DNA from: Flavobacteriaceae bacterium
GTDB taxonomy: Bacteria; Bacteroidota; Bacteroidia; Flavobacteriales; Flavobacteriaceae
DNA: 64,000 nucleotides
Assembly (NCBI GenBank): GCA_016744415.1
Contig: JADGEL010000001.1
Location: forward strand, 744,001-808,000
Direction: 5' to 3'
Every line of letters begins with the position of its first letter. Within the stretch, counting starts at the first letter, position 1. The position numbers and the translations under genes were made by a program. Below are positions 44,162 through 52,497 of this stretch, one piece after another. The notes under the pieces are model-generated. The model was not told the DNA's origin and searched no databases. It saw only the letters and a list, made by a program, of their open reading frames with translations.

Positions 44162-45132
44162 ATTCATTTTTGCCAACAGTAGCAAAACTTCCAGAAGGGC
44201 ACCCAGTAAAAGTTTATTACAAGGAAGGAGCCTTAATACAAGAGATTTTATTAGAATTATATGATGCTGATCCAGCAGAGGATTTTGAAAAATATTTCAA
44301 TATATTTAATCAGTTAACAACTATAGAAAAGCGATTTAAACGAAAAGAAAATCAATTATTTCCGTATTTAGAAAAACATGGTTGGGAAGGGCCAAGTCAA
44401 GGAATGTGGTCTTTTCATGATAATTTGCGTGATCAAATTCGATTGTTAAACGGATATAATTTAGAAAAAAACACAGATAAAATTACAGATAATATTCCAT
44501 TTTTAATTGAAGGTATAAAGCGTCTAATGTCTATTGAAGATGTAAAGTTATTCCCCAATTCTCTTAATTTATTATCAGAAGAAGATTGGGAAGAGTTTTA
44601 TATTGGTGATGAAGAAATAGGTTGGATGTTAAAAGAGAAGCCTGCTCCTTATCCAAAAATAGAACCAGCATATATTCACCCAAGTGAAGATTTTACAGAG
44701 CGTAAATTGTCTTTTTCTACTGACAATACTTTTCATTATGACGAAGGGTATATGACTCCCGAACAAGTGAATTTGTTATTGAAATTTTTACCAATTGATA
44801 TTACCTATGTTGATGAAAATGATAAAGTGATTTTTTATAACCGTGGAGATGATCGTGTTTTTGCTAGGTCAAAAGGAATTATAGGTAGAGAAGTAAAATT
44901 CTGTCATCCACCAAAAAGCGTAGGGATGGTTTTACGTATTGTTGATGAGTTTAGAGCAGGCACAAAAGATGTTGCTGAGTTTTGGTTTAACTTTAAGGGA
45001 CGCGTTATACATATCCGTTATTTTGCGATTCGTGATAATGAAAAGAACTATAAAGGCGTCATAGAAATGAGTCAGGATATTACCGAAATTCAAAAACTTG
45101 AAGGGCAAAAGCGCTTGCTAGATTGGGATTAA
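44158..45132 (+). CDS. Hemerythrin/PAS protein of the DUF438 kind
   Basis: A 324-residue cytoplasmic protein. The N-terminal half is hemerythrin-like (RFKRKENQLFPYLEKHGW and MWSFHDNLRDQI with likely His/Glu ligands). The C-terminal half (about 205-320) is a PAS domain (LPIDITYVDENDKVIFYNRG, GREVKFCHPPKSVGMVLRIV) that may bind heme or another ligand. It is translationally coupled to ric by a 4-bp overlap, which suggests a sensor or partner in NO stress. Confidence 0.85.
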   Translation: MNSFLPTVAKLPEGHPVKVYYKEGALIQEILLELYDADPAEDFEKYFNIFNQLTTIEKRFKRKENQLFPYLEKHGWEGPSQGMWSFHDNLRDQIRLLNGYNLEKNTDKITDNIPFLIEGIKRLMSIEDVKLFPNSLNLLSEEDWEEFYIGDEEIGWMLKEKPAPYPKIEPAYIHPSEDFTERKLSFSTDNTFHYDEGYMTPEQVNLLLKFLPIDITYVDENDKVIFYNRGDDRVFARSKGIIGREVKFCHPPKSVGMVLRIVDEFRAGTKDVAEFWFNFKGRVIHIRYFAIRDNEKNYKGVIEMSQDITEIQKLEGQKRLLDWD

Positions 45133-45194
45133 TTAGGATTTTGAAAATCTAGATTGTTGATAAACTTTGAATCAGAAAGAGATACTAAAAAAGC
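45129..45194 (-). pseudogene. C-terminal remnant of an MbnH/cytochrome c peroxidase gene
   Basis: Read on the minus strand this stretch encodes AFLVSLSDSKFINNLDFQNP, Asn, stop. The intact mbnH at 47515 ends AFLLSLSDSEFINNPNFQNP, Asn, stop: 17 of 21 residues agree, and about 83 percent of 66 bases. There is no open frame further upstream, since stops and the hairpin interrupt it. It overlaps the stop codon of the PAS gene. It is a decayed copy of the gene end. Confidence 0.75.
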
Positions 45195-45221
45195 TGTTTG
45201 AAGTTAATCAAACAGCTTTTT
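45188..45221. terminator. Bidirectional terminator
   Basis: A 14-bp perfect stem AAAAAGCTGTTTGA with its complement around the loop AGTTAA, with A- and T-runs on the two sides. It separates the convergent PAS gene and the small exported gene. Confidence 0.8.
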
Positions 45222-45231
45222 GATTCATTGA

Positions 45232-45684
45232 TTATTTTATCAACTTTATTTTATCAATTACAATTACTGGTATAGAATCAGTTTTATAAATAGATGTATA
45301 AATTTTAACCTTTGCTAAGTTAATTGATGATGGCGGATGTATATTCTTGTTGTAATATTTGTAATTGAACTTTTTACTATAAATAGGATATCTATATATT
45401 ATAGATTTATCCCCATCAATAATAAAGCTAAAAGCTGTTGTATAGTGTTTACTTTGAGTATTTGTAACTATTGGAACTAGATTAGAATAATCCTGATATT
45501 TGCCAATATCGTCAAGTTCAGCAACAAAAGAATATTTAGTTTTTTCTTTGTCTAATTTTAATTTTGAAAAGAAGGATATTTCAAAATTTTTCTTATTGCT
45601 AATATAAATTACTGATTTATCATCAGTCTGACCTTGACAGTAAAATTTAGTTAATACTAAAAATATTAATACTACTTTCTTCAT
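45232..45684 (-). CDS. Small exported protein, possible partner of the upstream lipoprotein
   Basis: 150 residues from the ATG at 45684, with a signal peptide (MKKVVLIFLVLTKFYCQGQ) and a beta-rich mature part (FSFIIDGDKSIIYRYPIYSK, then IPVIVIDKIKLIK at the end). I do not recognise a family. Its start lies 1 bp after the stop of the lipoprotein gene, so the pair is tightly coupled. An immunity or inhibitor protein is one guess, based only on position and size. Confidence 0.65.
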   Translation of the reverse strand: MKKVVLIFLVLTKFYCQGQTDDKSVIYISNKKNFEISFFSKLKLDKEKTKYSFVAELDDIGKYQDYSNLVPIVTNTQSKHYTTAFSFIIDGDKSIIYRYPIYSKKFNYKYYNKNIHPPSSINLAKVKIYTSIYKTDSIPVIVIDKIKLIK

Positions 45685-45685
45685 C

Positions 45686-47320
45686 TTATTTACTTTTTCT
45701 AATTTGTGAAAGAATATAATTATACTCAGCTTCATAGGTAAAATATCGTGTATTTGATACTCCAGAAATTATTCCTGTTGTCGTATTATAATAGAGTTTA
45801 TTGTTTGGATTAGCACCAAAGTTTTGATAGGGAGTTTTTCCAGAGGCATTATCATAAAATGTGAAATACTTACCTCTCGCGTCAGAACCCATACCAACAA
45901 TAACTACAAAATGATCAGTAGTATTGTCAGTATCTGGATTTGGACTACCAATTTGATCATCTATACCAACAATTACAGGAATTCCATTTTCTAGAGCATA
46001 TTTTAAATAGCTCAATCCTAATAGTAATTCTGTTTGATTAACACCGTTTAGGGATGTATATATTTGAATTGTTTGATCCCAAGGATTTCCTTGGGGATCA
46101 AAATAGTTTGATATTTCATATCCGTTTTTTGCTATTTGTTCTTTAGCATAGTTCATACAGTTTTCAATGATACCTTGTTGACCCCACCCAACAAAATTAC
46201 TAATCGGAATTACAGGATTAATTGTTGGCCAAGGTTGTTGTGCTGGATTAAAATCATTGTATAATGTTGTATCTTCTCCACCAATAGTATTATTATCTAT
46301 ATCGCCCGTTTCACTTCCATTGAGACGTGTTCTATTATATAAAATTTCATTTAAATTTTCAAATTCGTTTACCATCAACGCATCTAAAGCTAATAAAGCA
46401 AAATCAGTATCAACTACACAATCACGTCCTTCAGCTGTTAGTCCACAATGCAATAAGTAATCTAACAGCTCTTGGGCTTTTCGTATGCCTAATAATCCAT
46501 CTGCCCATGCTTCTTGTTCTGGTGTTAATGGGCCTAAATAAATGGTTAATTTCTGGCTCATAGGGATTACTGTTGGAGTAGTTATATAGTAATATGGGTC
46601 TCCATCATTTCCAGAACTTGTAGATCCGTCACCACCTGCTGTAGTATCACCTCCAGAGGATGTGTTGTCTCCTGTTCCTGGTGCACTACCAGTTCCTGAG
46701 CCTGCTACCCAATAACAATTCCAAGTCATAACCCACTCATAGTGTATACATTCACCTTCTGGACAACCTTCGTTATTTCCTTCATTAGAAGGTACCAATA
46801 TCCATGTATCAAGACAAATAAATCTTGCTGCTAAATTTAAAGACGAAACATCAAAATCAATAGGAATATATTGAGTTGTCCTATTGTTAAGTTCCTCTTC
46901 AGTTAAATCGATTAATTCTCCAGATGTAAAATCATACTTTACAATAAAAGCATCATATTCCCCGTCATTATTAAGTGACAAAAATAAATTTTCAAGATTA
47001 TCATTTTCTAGTTCATCACGAGTTAACGGGAAACTATAAGAATGATAATCACCATATTCAATATATTTTATATAATCAGTATTAAAAGAGAATTCATACT
47101 CTTCATTATGTATATCTCGTGATAGCATATTGTATTTATCATTCCTTTCTTTTATATACGCTATTTTCTCTAACACTTTATTGTTTGTTGAAATCTCAGT
47201 AAAGTCAGTTACTTTTATAGAAATATTTGGTGTAATATCCTCTTGTCTTTCTTCAAGTGCTGATTCTTCTATAACCTCATCAGTATCACAATTAAATAAA
47301 AATAAGGAAAGGCAAATCAA
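45686..47320 (-). CDS. Lipoprotein with C-terminal papain-like domain; 5' end unclear
   Basis: 544 residues if counted from TTG 47320. Residues 1-11 are the end of a lipoprotein signal (CLSLFLFNC, Cys11), but the positively charged part is missing from any in-frame ATG start. The N-terminal 200 residues are acidic and beta-rich. A Gly/Ser/Thr/Asp linker lies at about 207-245, then a helical part. The C-terminal 157 residues have Cys388 (ENCMNYAKEQ), His470 (TDHFVVIVGMG) and Asp490/Asn491 (FYDNASG), the arrangement of papain-like peptidases and amidases. It may be a surface or released effector. The upstream repeats disrupt the start; see findings. Confidence 0.7.
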   Translation of the reverse strand: MICLSLFLFNCDTDEVIEESALEERQEDITPNISIKVTDFTEISTNNKVLEKIAYIKERNDKYNMLSRDIHNEEYEFSFNTDYIKYIEYGDYHSYSFPLTRDELENDNLENLFLSLNNDGEYDAFIVKYDFTSGELIDLTEEELNNRTTQYIPIDFDVSSLNLAARFICLDTWILVPSNEGNNEGCPEGECIHYEWVMTWNCYWVAGSGTGSAPGTGDNTSSGGDTTAGGDGSTSSGNDGDPYYYITTPTVIPMSQKLTIYLGPLTPEQEAWADGLLGIRKAQELLDYLLHCGLTAEGRDCVVDTDFALLALDALMVNEFENLNEILYNRTRLNGSETGDIDNNTIGGEDTTLYNDFNPAQQPWPTINPVIPISNFVGWGQQGIIENCMNYAKEQIAKNGYEISNYFDPQGNPWDQTIQIYTSLNGVNQTELLLGLSYLKYALENGIPVIVGIDDQIGSPNPDTDNTTDHFVVIVGMGSDARGKYFTFYDNASGKTPYQNFGANPNNKLYYNTTTGIISGVSNTRYFTYEAEYNYILSQIRKSK

Positions 47321-47343
47321 TACTAAATAGGGTTTAAAGTAAG

Positions 47344-47368
47344 TAGCTAAGTTTAGCTAAGTTTAGCT
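47344..47368. repeat. Tandem 10-bp repeats at the lipoprotein 5' end
   Basis: Two full copies of TAGCTAAGTT and a partial third (TAGCT). Each copy shifts the reading frame by one base and carries stop codons in some frames. Confidence 0.85.
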
Positions 47369-47369
47369 T

Positions 47370-47397
47370 GGTTTTTGGTTTTTGGTTTTTGGTTTTT
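47370..47397. repeat. Tandem heptanucleotide repeats at the lipoprotein 5' end
   Basis: Four perfect copies of GGTTTTT directly after the ATG at 47398-47400 (minus strand). Seven is not a multiple of three, so copy-number changes alter the frame. Confidence 0.9.
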
Positions 47398-47412
47398 CAT
47401 AAAACAGTTGTA

Positions 47413-47420
47413 TAAAGTTA
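47413..47420 (-). promoter_or_regulatory. Probable -7 element of the lipoprotein gene
   Basis: Minus-strand TAACTTTA (one mismatch to TAnnTTTG) lies 12 nt upstream of the ATG at 47400. This supports the view that the transcript originally began translation at that ATG. Confidence 0.35.
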
Positions 47421-47471
47421 AAAAAATAATTGTAACAATATTATTATTAAACAAATAAAAAACAATACCTA

Positions 47472-47500
47472 GAAACCGTGATTTTTATCTAACGGTTTTC
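47472..47500 (-). terminator. Weak terminator downstream of mbnH
   Basis: A short stem (GAAACCGT with ACGGTTTTC, one bulge). On the minus strand it is followed, after CTAGGTATTG, by a run of T. Confidence 0.4.
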
Positions 47501-47514
47501 CGTGAGGAGAGAAA

Positions 47515-48591
47515 TTAATTTGGGTTTTGAAAATTTGGATTATTGATAAATTCTGAATCTGAAAGGGATAATAAAAAGGCTTTTAAAGCTTCTTTTTCAT
47601 CGTTGGTAAGTTGTACACCTCCAGTAGCAATAGCTTTCATGAGTGGGTCAATAGTTGGGGAGTTTTGTAGCCCTTCGGAATAATGATTGATTACTTCATC
47701 TATAGTTGCAAAACGACCATCGTGCATATAAGGTGCAGTAAATTGCAGGTTTCTTATGGAGGGTGATTTAAATTTTCCGTTATCAGCAGGGTTTCCAGTT
47801 ACTGCTCCCAAACCGATATCAGTTATGACAGCATCTAACCCGTTGTTATGAAAAATATTGTCAGTCCAAAGTGGGTTATTTGCATTTCCGTGGCAATGAA
47901 AACAATCACCTTTGGTTTCGTCCATAAAAATATCAAATCCGTTTAATTCTTGCGGAGTTAAAGTAAGCGTACCTAACAAATGTTTATCGAATCTTGAATT
48001 CCCAGAAATCAAGGTGCGCTCAAATTGTGCAATTGCTTTGGTAACTAAACTAGAATCAATAGTAGAAGTGCCAAAAGCTTGAAAAAACAAATCTGGGTAA
48101 TCTGTATGACTTTGTAAACTTGCCATTGCATTGACCCACGTATTATGCATTTCAATCGGGTTTTTTACTGGTTCCAATGCTTGTCCTTCCAAACCAAATG
48201 AGCGTCCATCCCAAAAGAAATTTTCATCATAATTCCACGCTTGATTAAAAATAGGCATTGAGTTTCTATTACCAATATCTCCATCAATCCCAACTGAAAA
48301 ACGATCAGCATCTGTAAAAGCATTTTCTGGAGCATGACAATCAGAACAAGATTGAGAGCCATCACCAGATAAAATAGGGTCATAGAATAATTTTCTACCC
48401 AAAGCAACTCCTTCTACCGTTTGTGGATTGTTAAAAGGAATAACAGGATCTAAAATTTTCTCAGCAAATAAAGGGGGAATTTTTAGAGGTAGCGGTGTTG
48501 GTTCATAAGTATTTGGTAGCACAATTTCGTTTTCACCACAAGAGGAAAACAAAAAACCGACAACCATTATTTTTAACCAATGTTTCACCAC
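47515..48591 (-). CDS. mbnH: MbnH/MauG-like di-heme cytochrome c peroxidase, lipoprotein
   Basis: A 358-residue lipoprotein (signal ending FLFSSC, Cys18). Two covalent heme motifs are present: SCSDCHAPENAF and DCFHCHGNANN. The fold matches bacterial di-heme peroxidases and MauG. The adjacent MbnP gene suggests the MbnPH pair, in which MbnH oxidises a Trp of MbnP to kynurenine to make a copper site. A plain peroxidase role is possible. The start of mbnP is upstream, with 5 bp between the genes. Confidence 0.88.
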   Translation of the reverse strand: MVKHWLKIMVVGFLFSSCGENEIVLPNTYEPTPLPLKIPPLFAEKILDPVIPFNNPQTVEGVALGRKLFYDPILSGDGSQSCSDCHAPENAFTDADRFSVGIDGDIGNRNSMPIFNQAWNYDENFFWDGRSFGLEGQALEPVKNPIEMHNTWVNAMASLQSHTDYPDLFFQAFGTSTIDSSLVTKAIAQFERTLISGNSRFDKHLLGTLTLTPQELNGFDIFMDETKGDCFHCHGNANNPLWTDNIFHNNGLDAVITDIGLGAVTGNPADNGKFKSPSIRNLQFTAPYMHDGRFATIDEVINHYSEGLQNSPTIDPLMKAIATGGVQLTNDEKEALKAFLLSLSDSEFINNPNFQNPN

Positions 48592-48596
48592 AACTA

Positions 48597-49346
48597 TTAA
48601 TTTACTTCGCCTAAACTAAACACTGAATCACCATTTTGATTCATCAATATTTGTGCATCATAATTTGGCATTAATGTAGTGTTATAAACTTCTAAATCCC
48701 AAGTATATGGGTTTTTAAACCATTCTGCTATATTCATTTTTATTTCTATTACGGCATCATTTGCATGTGTAAATCCATCTATAGAAATCTCGAAATGATT
48801 TGCTTCAAAAACACCAGGGCTAACCCTTGCAGTCCCCATGTGATATGCGTAAGGTTTTTCTACTGTAGTATCTAAATACTTTCCTTCTAGTTGCATAAAA
48901 TGATAACCGCCTCCTAACATTTCTGGCCAATTCCATGAAGCAGCATTTAAATCTGAATAAAAACCATCTGTGTTATCTGCTTCATTAAATCCAAAGGTAA
49001 AAGAAATAGAAGTGTAGGTATCAAACGGAATGTTAGATACAAAAGCAAAGGTAGATTGAGTTGATAAATCAACCAATAAGTAACCATCAATAGCGATGGA
49101 AGAACCATCAGCTTTGTGAAGAAAAATATTTGAAATTAAATAACGCAATTTGCTAACACTCATAGGGTCACCATTGGCATTTGTAAATTGGATAATATTA
49201 AAATCATCAGTAGTTACATTATCGCCATCCCAATTATGTGTAAAATCAAATCGAATACTACCAGTTGTTGCAACTGGATCATCGTTATCACAACTATTCA
49301 TTGTGATAATAGTTATTGTTATTAAAAAGAGTTTTAAATTTTTCAT
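48597..49346 (-). CDS. mbnP: MbnP-family copper-binding lipoprotein
   Basis: A 249-residue lipoprotein (Cys19 in TMNSCDNDD). The family pattern is visible: GSIRFDFTHNWDGD, LRYLISNIFLHKADG, SWNWPEMLGGGYHFMQLEGK and KPYAYHMGTARVS. Tryptophans in the WNW segment and at IAEWFKNPYTWDL are candidates for modification by MbnH. It is partnered with mbnH downstream and overlaps the upstream propeller gene by 4 bp. Confidence 0.87.
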   Translation of the reverse strand: MKNLKLFLITITIITMNSCDNDDPVATTGSIRFDFTHNWDGDNVTTDDFNIIQFTNANGDPMSVSKLRYLISNIFLHKADGSSIAIDGYLLVDLSTQSTFAFVSNIPFDTYTSISFTFGFNEADNTDGFYSDLNAASWNWPEMLGGGYHFMQLEGKYLDTTVEKPYAYHMGTARVSPGVFEANHFEISIDGFTHANDAVIEIKMNIAEWFKNPYTWDLEVYNTTLMPNYDAQILMNQNGDSVFSLGEVN

Positions 49347-50665
49347 TCAACTTTAATTTTTGTAATTAATATATCTGTAAATCCTTTGTTTTCTATAACA
49401 TCTCCATCATTACTATTACTTTCACCTACAATAATAATATCACCATTATCTATTTCTACCGCACTGTATGCAAAATCGATATCGCTTCCGCCAATTGTTT
49501 TTTGCCATTCGATATTTCCTGAATTATTAATTTTTACTAACCAAACATCGTTTTGACCTTTGTTGATTTCAACATCTCCATCTTGACTTCGTGAGCTACC
49601 AGAAAGTAGAAATCCACCATCAGTTGTAGGTGAAATATTTCTTGCTACATCAAAGCTAGAACCTCCAAAAGATTTTTCCCAAATCAGATTTCCAGTATCC
49701 GAAATTTTAATCAACCACATATCTGCGGCCCCTTTTGAGTTTGATATGTCTTGATCGCTACTTCTACTATCTCCTACAATTAAGTAATTGCCATCGGAGG
49801 TTTTGGTGATACTTCGGGCTTCATCAATTTGAGAGCCTCCAAAAGATTTTTCCCAAATCAGATTTCCGTTGGCATCTATTTTTACAACCCAAAAATCGTA
49901 TCCTCCTTTATTATTGGTGATATCAACATCATTGCTATCAGAAGAGCCTATAAGAATAAACCCACCTTCATTAGAAGCAATAATATCTAAAGCGGAATCG
50001 GTAAATGATCCACCAAAATAACGTCGCCAAATTTTGGTTCCATTAACATCTAACTTTAATCCCCAATAATCGCCACCAGCATGTAGTGAGCGATCATTTC
50101 CATCGCCACCAGAACCAGATACATCTAAAACGCCGCTTACAAAAAAGCCGCCATCGGAAGTCTGAATTATAGAGAACCCGAGATCATTGCCCGGAAACCC
50201 ATATGATTTTTCCCAAGTGATATTTCCAGAAGCATCTAACTTTATCAACCAAATATCATTAAAACCTTCGTTAGTTGATACGTCACCATCATTACTTGAT
50301 GAGCTGCCGATGAGTGCAAAACCACCATCTAATGTTTGTATAATTTTTGATCCTTGGTCTATATCAGATCCTCCATAAGTTTTTGACCATTGCAGATTGT
50401 CATTAGTATTGAACTTTAAGAGCCAATAATCAAAAGAAATATCAGTCTTATCTGTAATATCGTCATCATTACTTTGAGTATATCCCAAGACAGCATAACC
50501 GCCATCAGTTGTCTGAATGACAGAACGAGCAGACTCGTTAGAGCTACCTCCAAAAGTTTTGATAAAGTCTATTTGAGGACTTACAGGTTTTGGGGTCTCG
50601 TCATTATTTTTACATCCTTTAAAAAAAAAGGAAAGACATATTATGAGTAGTATTCTTTTACTCAT
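49343..50665 (-). CDS. Seven-repeat beta-propeller-like lipoprotein
   Basis: A 440-residue lipoprotein (Cys18 in FFFKGCKNN). I count seven repeats of about 55 residues with the pattern ARSIxxTxDGGFxLxGSSxSNDGD...G..DxWLxKIDxxGNLxWEKSFGG, which I describe here only by its consensus. Seven units suggest a closed propeller on the outer surface. No enzyme motif is visible. It is the second gene of the mbnPH operon, translationally coupled to mbnP. Confidence 0.8.
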   Translation of the reverse strand: MSKRILLIICLSFFFKGCKNNDETPKPVSPQIDFIKTFGGSSNESARSVIQTTDGGYAVLGYTQSNDDDITDKTDISFDYWLLKFNTNDNLQWSKTYGGSDIDQGSKIIQTLDGGFALIGSSSSNDGDVSTNEGFNDIWLIKLDASGNITWEKSYGFPGNDLGFSIIQTSDGGFFVSGVLDVSGSGGDGNDRSLHAGGDYWGLKLDVNGTKIWRRYFGGSFTDSALDIIASNEGGFILIGSSDSNDVDITNNKGGYDFWVVKIDANGNLIWEKSFGGSQIDEARSITKTSDGNYLIVGDSRSSDQDISNSKGAADMWLIKISDTGNLIWEKSFGGSSFDVARNISPTTDGGFLLSGSSRSQDGDVEINKGQNDVWLVKINNSGNIEWQKTIGGSDIDFAYSAVEIDNGDIIIVGESNSNDGDVIENKGFTDILITKIKVE

Positions 50666-50712
50666 CTGTTTTTAATTTTTTATTAAACTTAAATATTTTA
50701 GGTAAATATTAT

Positions 50713-52383
50713 TTAGGTTCCACTTTTTCTAACAATAAATAAACCTCCATCTATATCATTGATGATGATGTTTCCAGATTCAAAATATGGATATACATTC
50801 CAAACTCCATGAAAACTAGTTGAGTTATTTGGAGCATAAGAATCAAAATAACCTTCTTCAGTTAGGTTTCCGTTAGCAATATCTGAGATATCAATAAAAC
50901 GAACACCAGCTGAATAATTTGCTAGATAATAAGTATCTCCTTTAACATAACCATTATGATCAATTGCCGCAGTTGGTCCTAAATAAGTAGTATGTAAAAT
51001 AGGATTGTCTAAATCAGAAAAGTCAAAAACCAACGTTCGCGTATTATTTCCAAAATCTCTTTCATCCAATTCATCACCCACAATAAAATACCTTTTATCA
51101 TTAGTAAACCAACCTTGATGTGTATAGCCAATATTGCTATATGAAATAGTTTTAATTAAAGTAGGGTTTGCTTTGTCAGTAATATCAGCAATTACAATTT
51201 CATTTTCATTACTGCCAATTAAAATTTCTTTACCAGTATAATCTGTATCAGGACCATTGTAGGTTACTACTTGCACATCATGACTGTAACCACCAATAGT
51301 TAAGCCACCAGCAGCAACTGGGTTTAAAGGGTCTTGGATATTTACAAAATGAGCACTACCACTGAATGTATTGGTGCCTACAGCATAGGCATATCCAGTA
51401 TCTTCGTTTATCATGATATTATGACATTTTCCAAAACCAGTATAATGAGCGTCGGCTGTAAATGTTTCTGGCATATTGGTAACATTGCGCAATCTTGTTA
51501 AGTCAAATACTTGCATACCATGACCAGAAGCTTCACTAACAATAAAAGCATAATTGTTATATACTTTAATATCTCTCCACAAGCTATTTGAAGTTGCTGT
51601 TGGTAAAGTACCAATAATTACTAAATTTTCTGTATCAGAAATATCTACGAAAGCGGTGTTTGTTGTTGTGCCCACTAAAGCATATTCTTTTCCTGTTGTT
51701 GGGTCAGTCCATCCCCAAGAATCATTTCCTTCAGCTCCAGCTCCGCCTAATTCATCAACAGGTATATGTCCCATTAAGTCATAATCATTGCAAGGATAAA
51801 TCCCTGCCATTCCGCTTTCACAAAATTCAATTGGCATTTTATAATCCTCGTCACAAAAATTTCCAATGCCATCACCATCAAAATCTTCTTGATTTGGATT
51901 TGCAATTAAAGGGCAATTATCATTAATATCATCGATACCATCATTGTCATCATCATCGTCACAAACATCACCTAAACCATCACTATCTGTATCTAGTTGG
52001 TCGGGGTTTGGAGTGTTTGGGCAGTTGTCATCAGGAGAGAAAACCCCATCATTATCAGGATCTAAACCTCCACAAGCATCTCCAACTCCATCACCATCAG
52101 TATCTAATTGATCTGGATTTGGATGTAGCGGACAGTTATCTTGAGTATCTACAATACCATCATTGTCATCATCGTCATCACACAAATCACCAATACCGTC
52201 ATTGTCATTATCTAATTGATCTGGGTTTACAATATCTGGACAATTATCAGCAGTGCCTGTGATGCCATCGCCATCAGAATCTAATGAAATCTCATCATCA
52301 AAACAGGCTTGAAAAGTTAGCATAGAAAAAAATAAAGCTAAAACAATCAAAAGGGTTTTAGGAGTATAATGTTTAATATTCAT
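50713..52383 (-). CDS. Choice-of-anchor-B family protein with thrombospondin-3 repeats
   Basis: A 556-residue lipoprotein (Cys27 in FQACFDDE). Residues about 35-180 hold tandem calcium-binding type 3 repeats (DNDNDGIGDLCDDDDDNDGI and similar). The C-terminal 370 residues have the LVGTTTNTAFVDISDTENLV and GKCHNIMINEDTGYAYAVGT pattern of the choice-of-anchor-B family, probably a propeller. It is probably surface-bound and stiffened by calcium. It is the first gene of the operon leading to mbnP and mbnH. Confidence 0.87.
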   Translation of the reverse strand: MNIKHYTPKTLLIVLALFFSMLTFQACFDDEISLDSDGDGITGTADNCPDIVNPDQLDNDNDGIGDLCDDDDDNDGIVDTQDNCPLHPNPDQLDTDGDGVGDACGGLDPDNDGVFSPDDNCPNTPNPDQLDTDSDGLGDVCDDDDDNDGIDDINDNCPLIANPNQEDFDGDGIGNFCDEDYKMPIEFCESGMAGIYPCNDYDLMGHIPVDELGGAGAEGNDSWGWTDPTTGKEYALVGTTTNTAFVDISDTENLVIIGTLPTATSNSLWRDIKVYNNYAFIVSEASGHGMQVFDLTRLRNVTNMPETFTADAHYTGFGKCHNIMINEDTGYAYAVGTNTFSGSAHFVNIQDPLNPVAAGGLTIGGYSHDVQVVTYNGPDTDYTGKEILIGSNENEIVIADITDKANPTLIKTISYSNIGYTHQGWFTNDKRYFIVGDELDERDFGNNTRTLVFDFSDLDNPILHTTYLGPTAAIDHNGYVKGDTYYLANYSAGVRFIDISDIANGNLTEEGYFDSYAPNNSTSFHGVWNVYPYFESGNIIINDIDGGLFIVRKSGT

Positions 52384-52497
52384 AATTAATTTTAAATTAA
52401 ATTAGTGACTTAAAGCCTATTGTATATCAAAAAAAAATACAGAATTTTGCAGTCTGAACAAAAATATCAATTTCTTTAGTTAATATACAAGTTTAAG

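Noticed and set aside
47370-47397. Simple phase variation by gain or loss of one heptamer
   Set aside because: With 5 heptamers the frame still meets a stop in the 10-bp repeats, and with 3 it meets a stop beyond them. Both repeat types must change, so a one-step ON/OFF switch is not supported.
49400-50600. Near-identical direct repeats (for example around GATTTTTCCCAAATCAGATTT)
   Set aside because: These are the coding repeats of the seven-unit propeller protein, not a mobile or intergenic element.
51860-52310. Regularly repeated sequence resembling a short tandem array or CRISPR
   Set aside because: It encodes in-frame thrombospondin type 3 calcium-binding repeats of the choice-of-anchor-B protein. 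The repeats are degenerate and coding.
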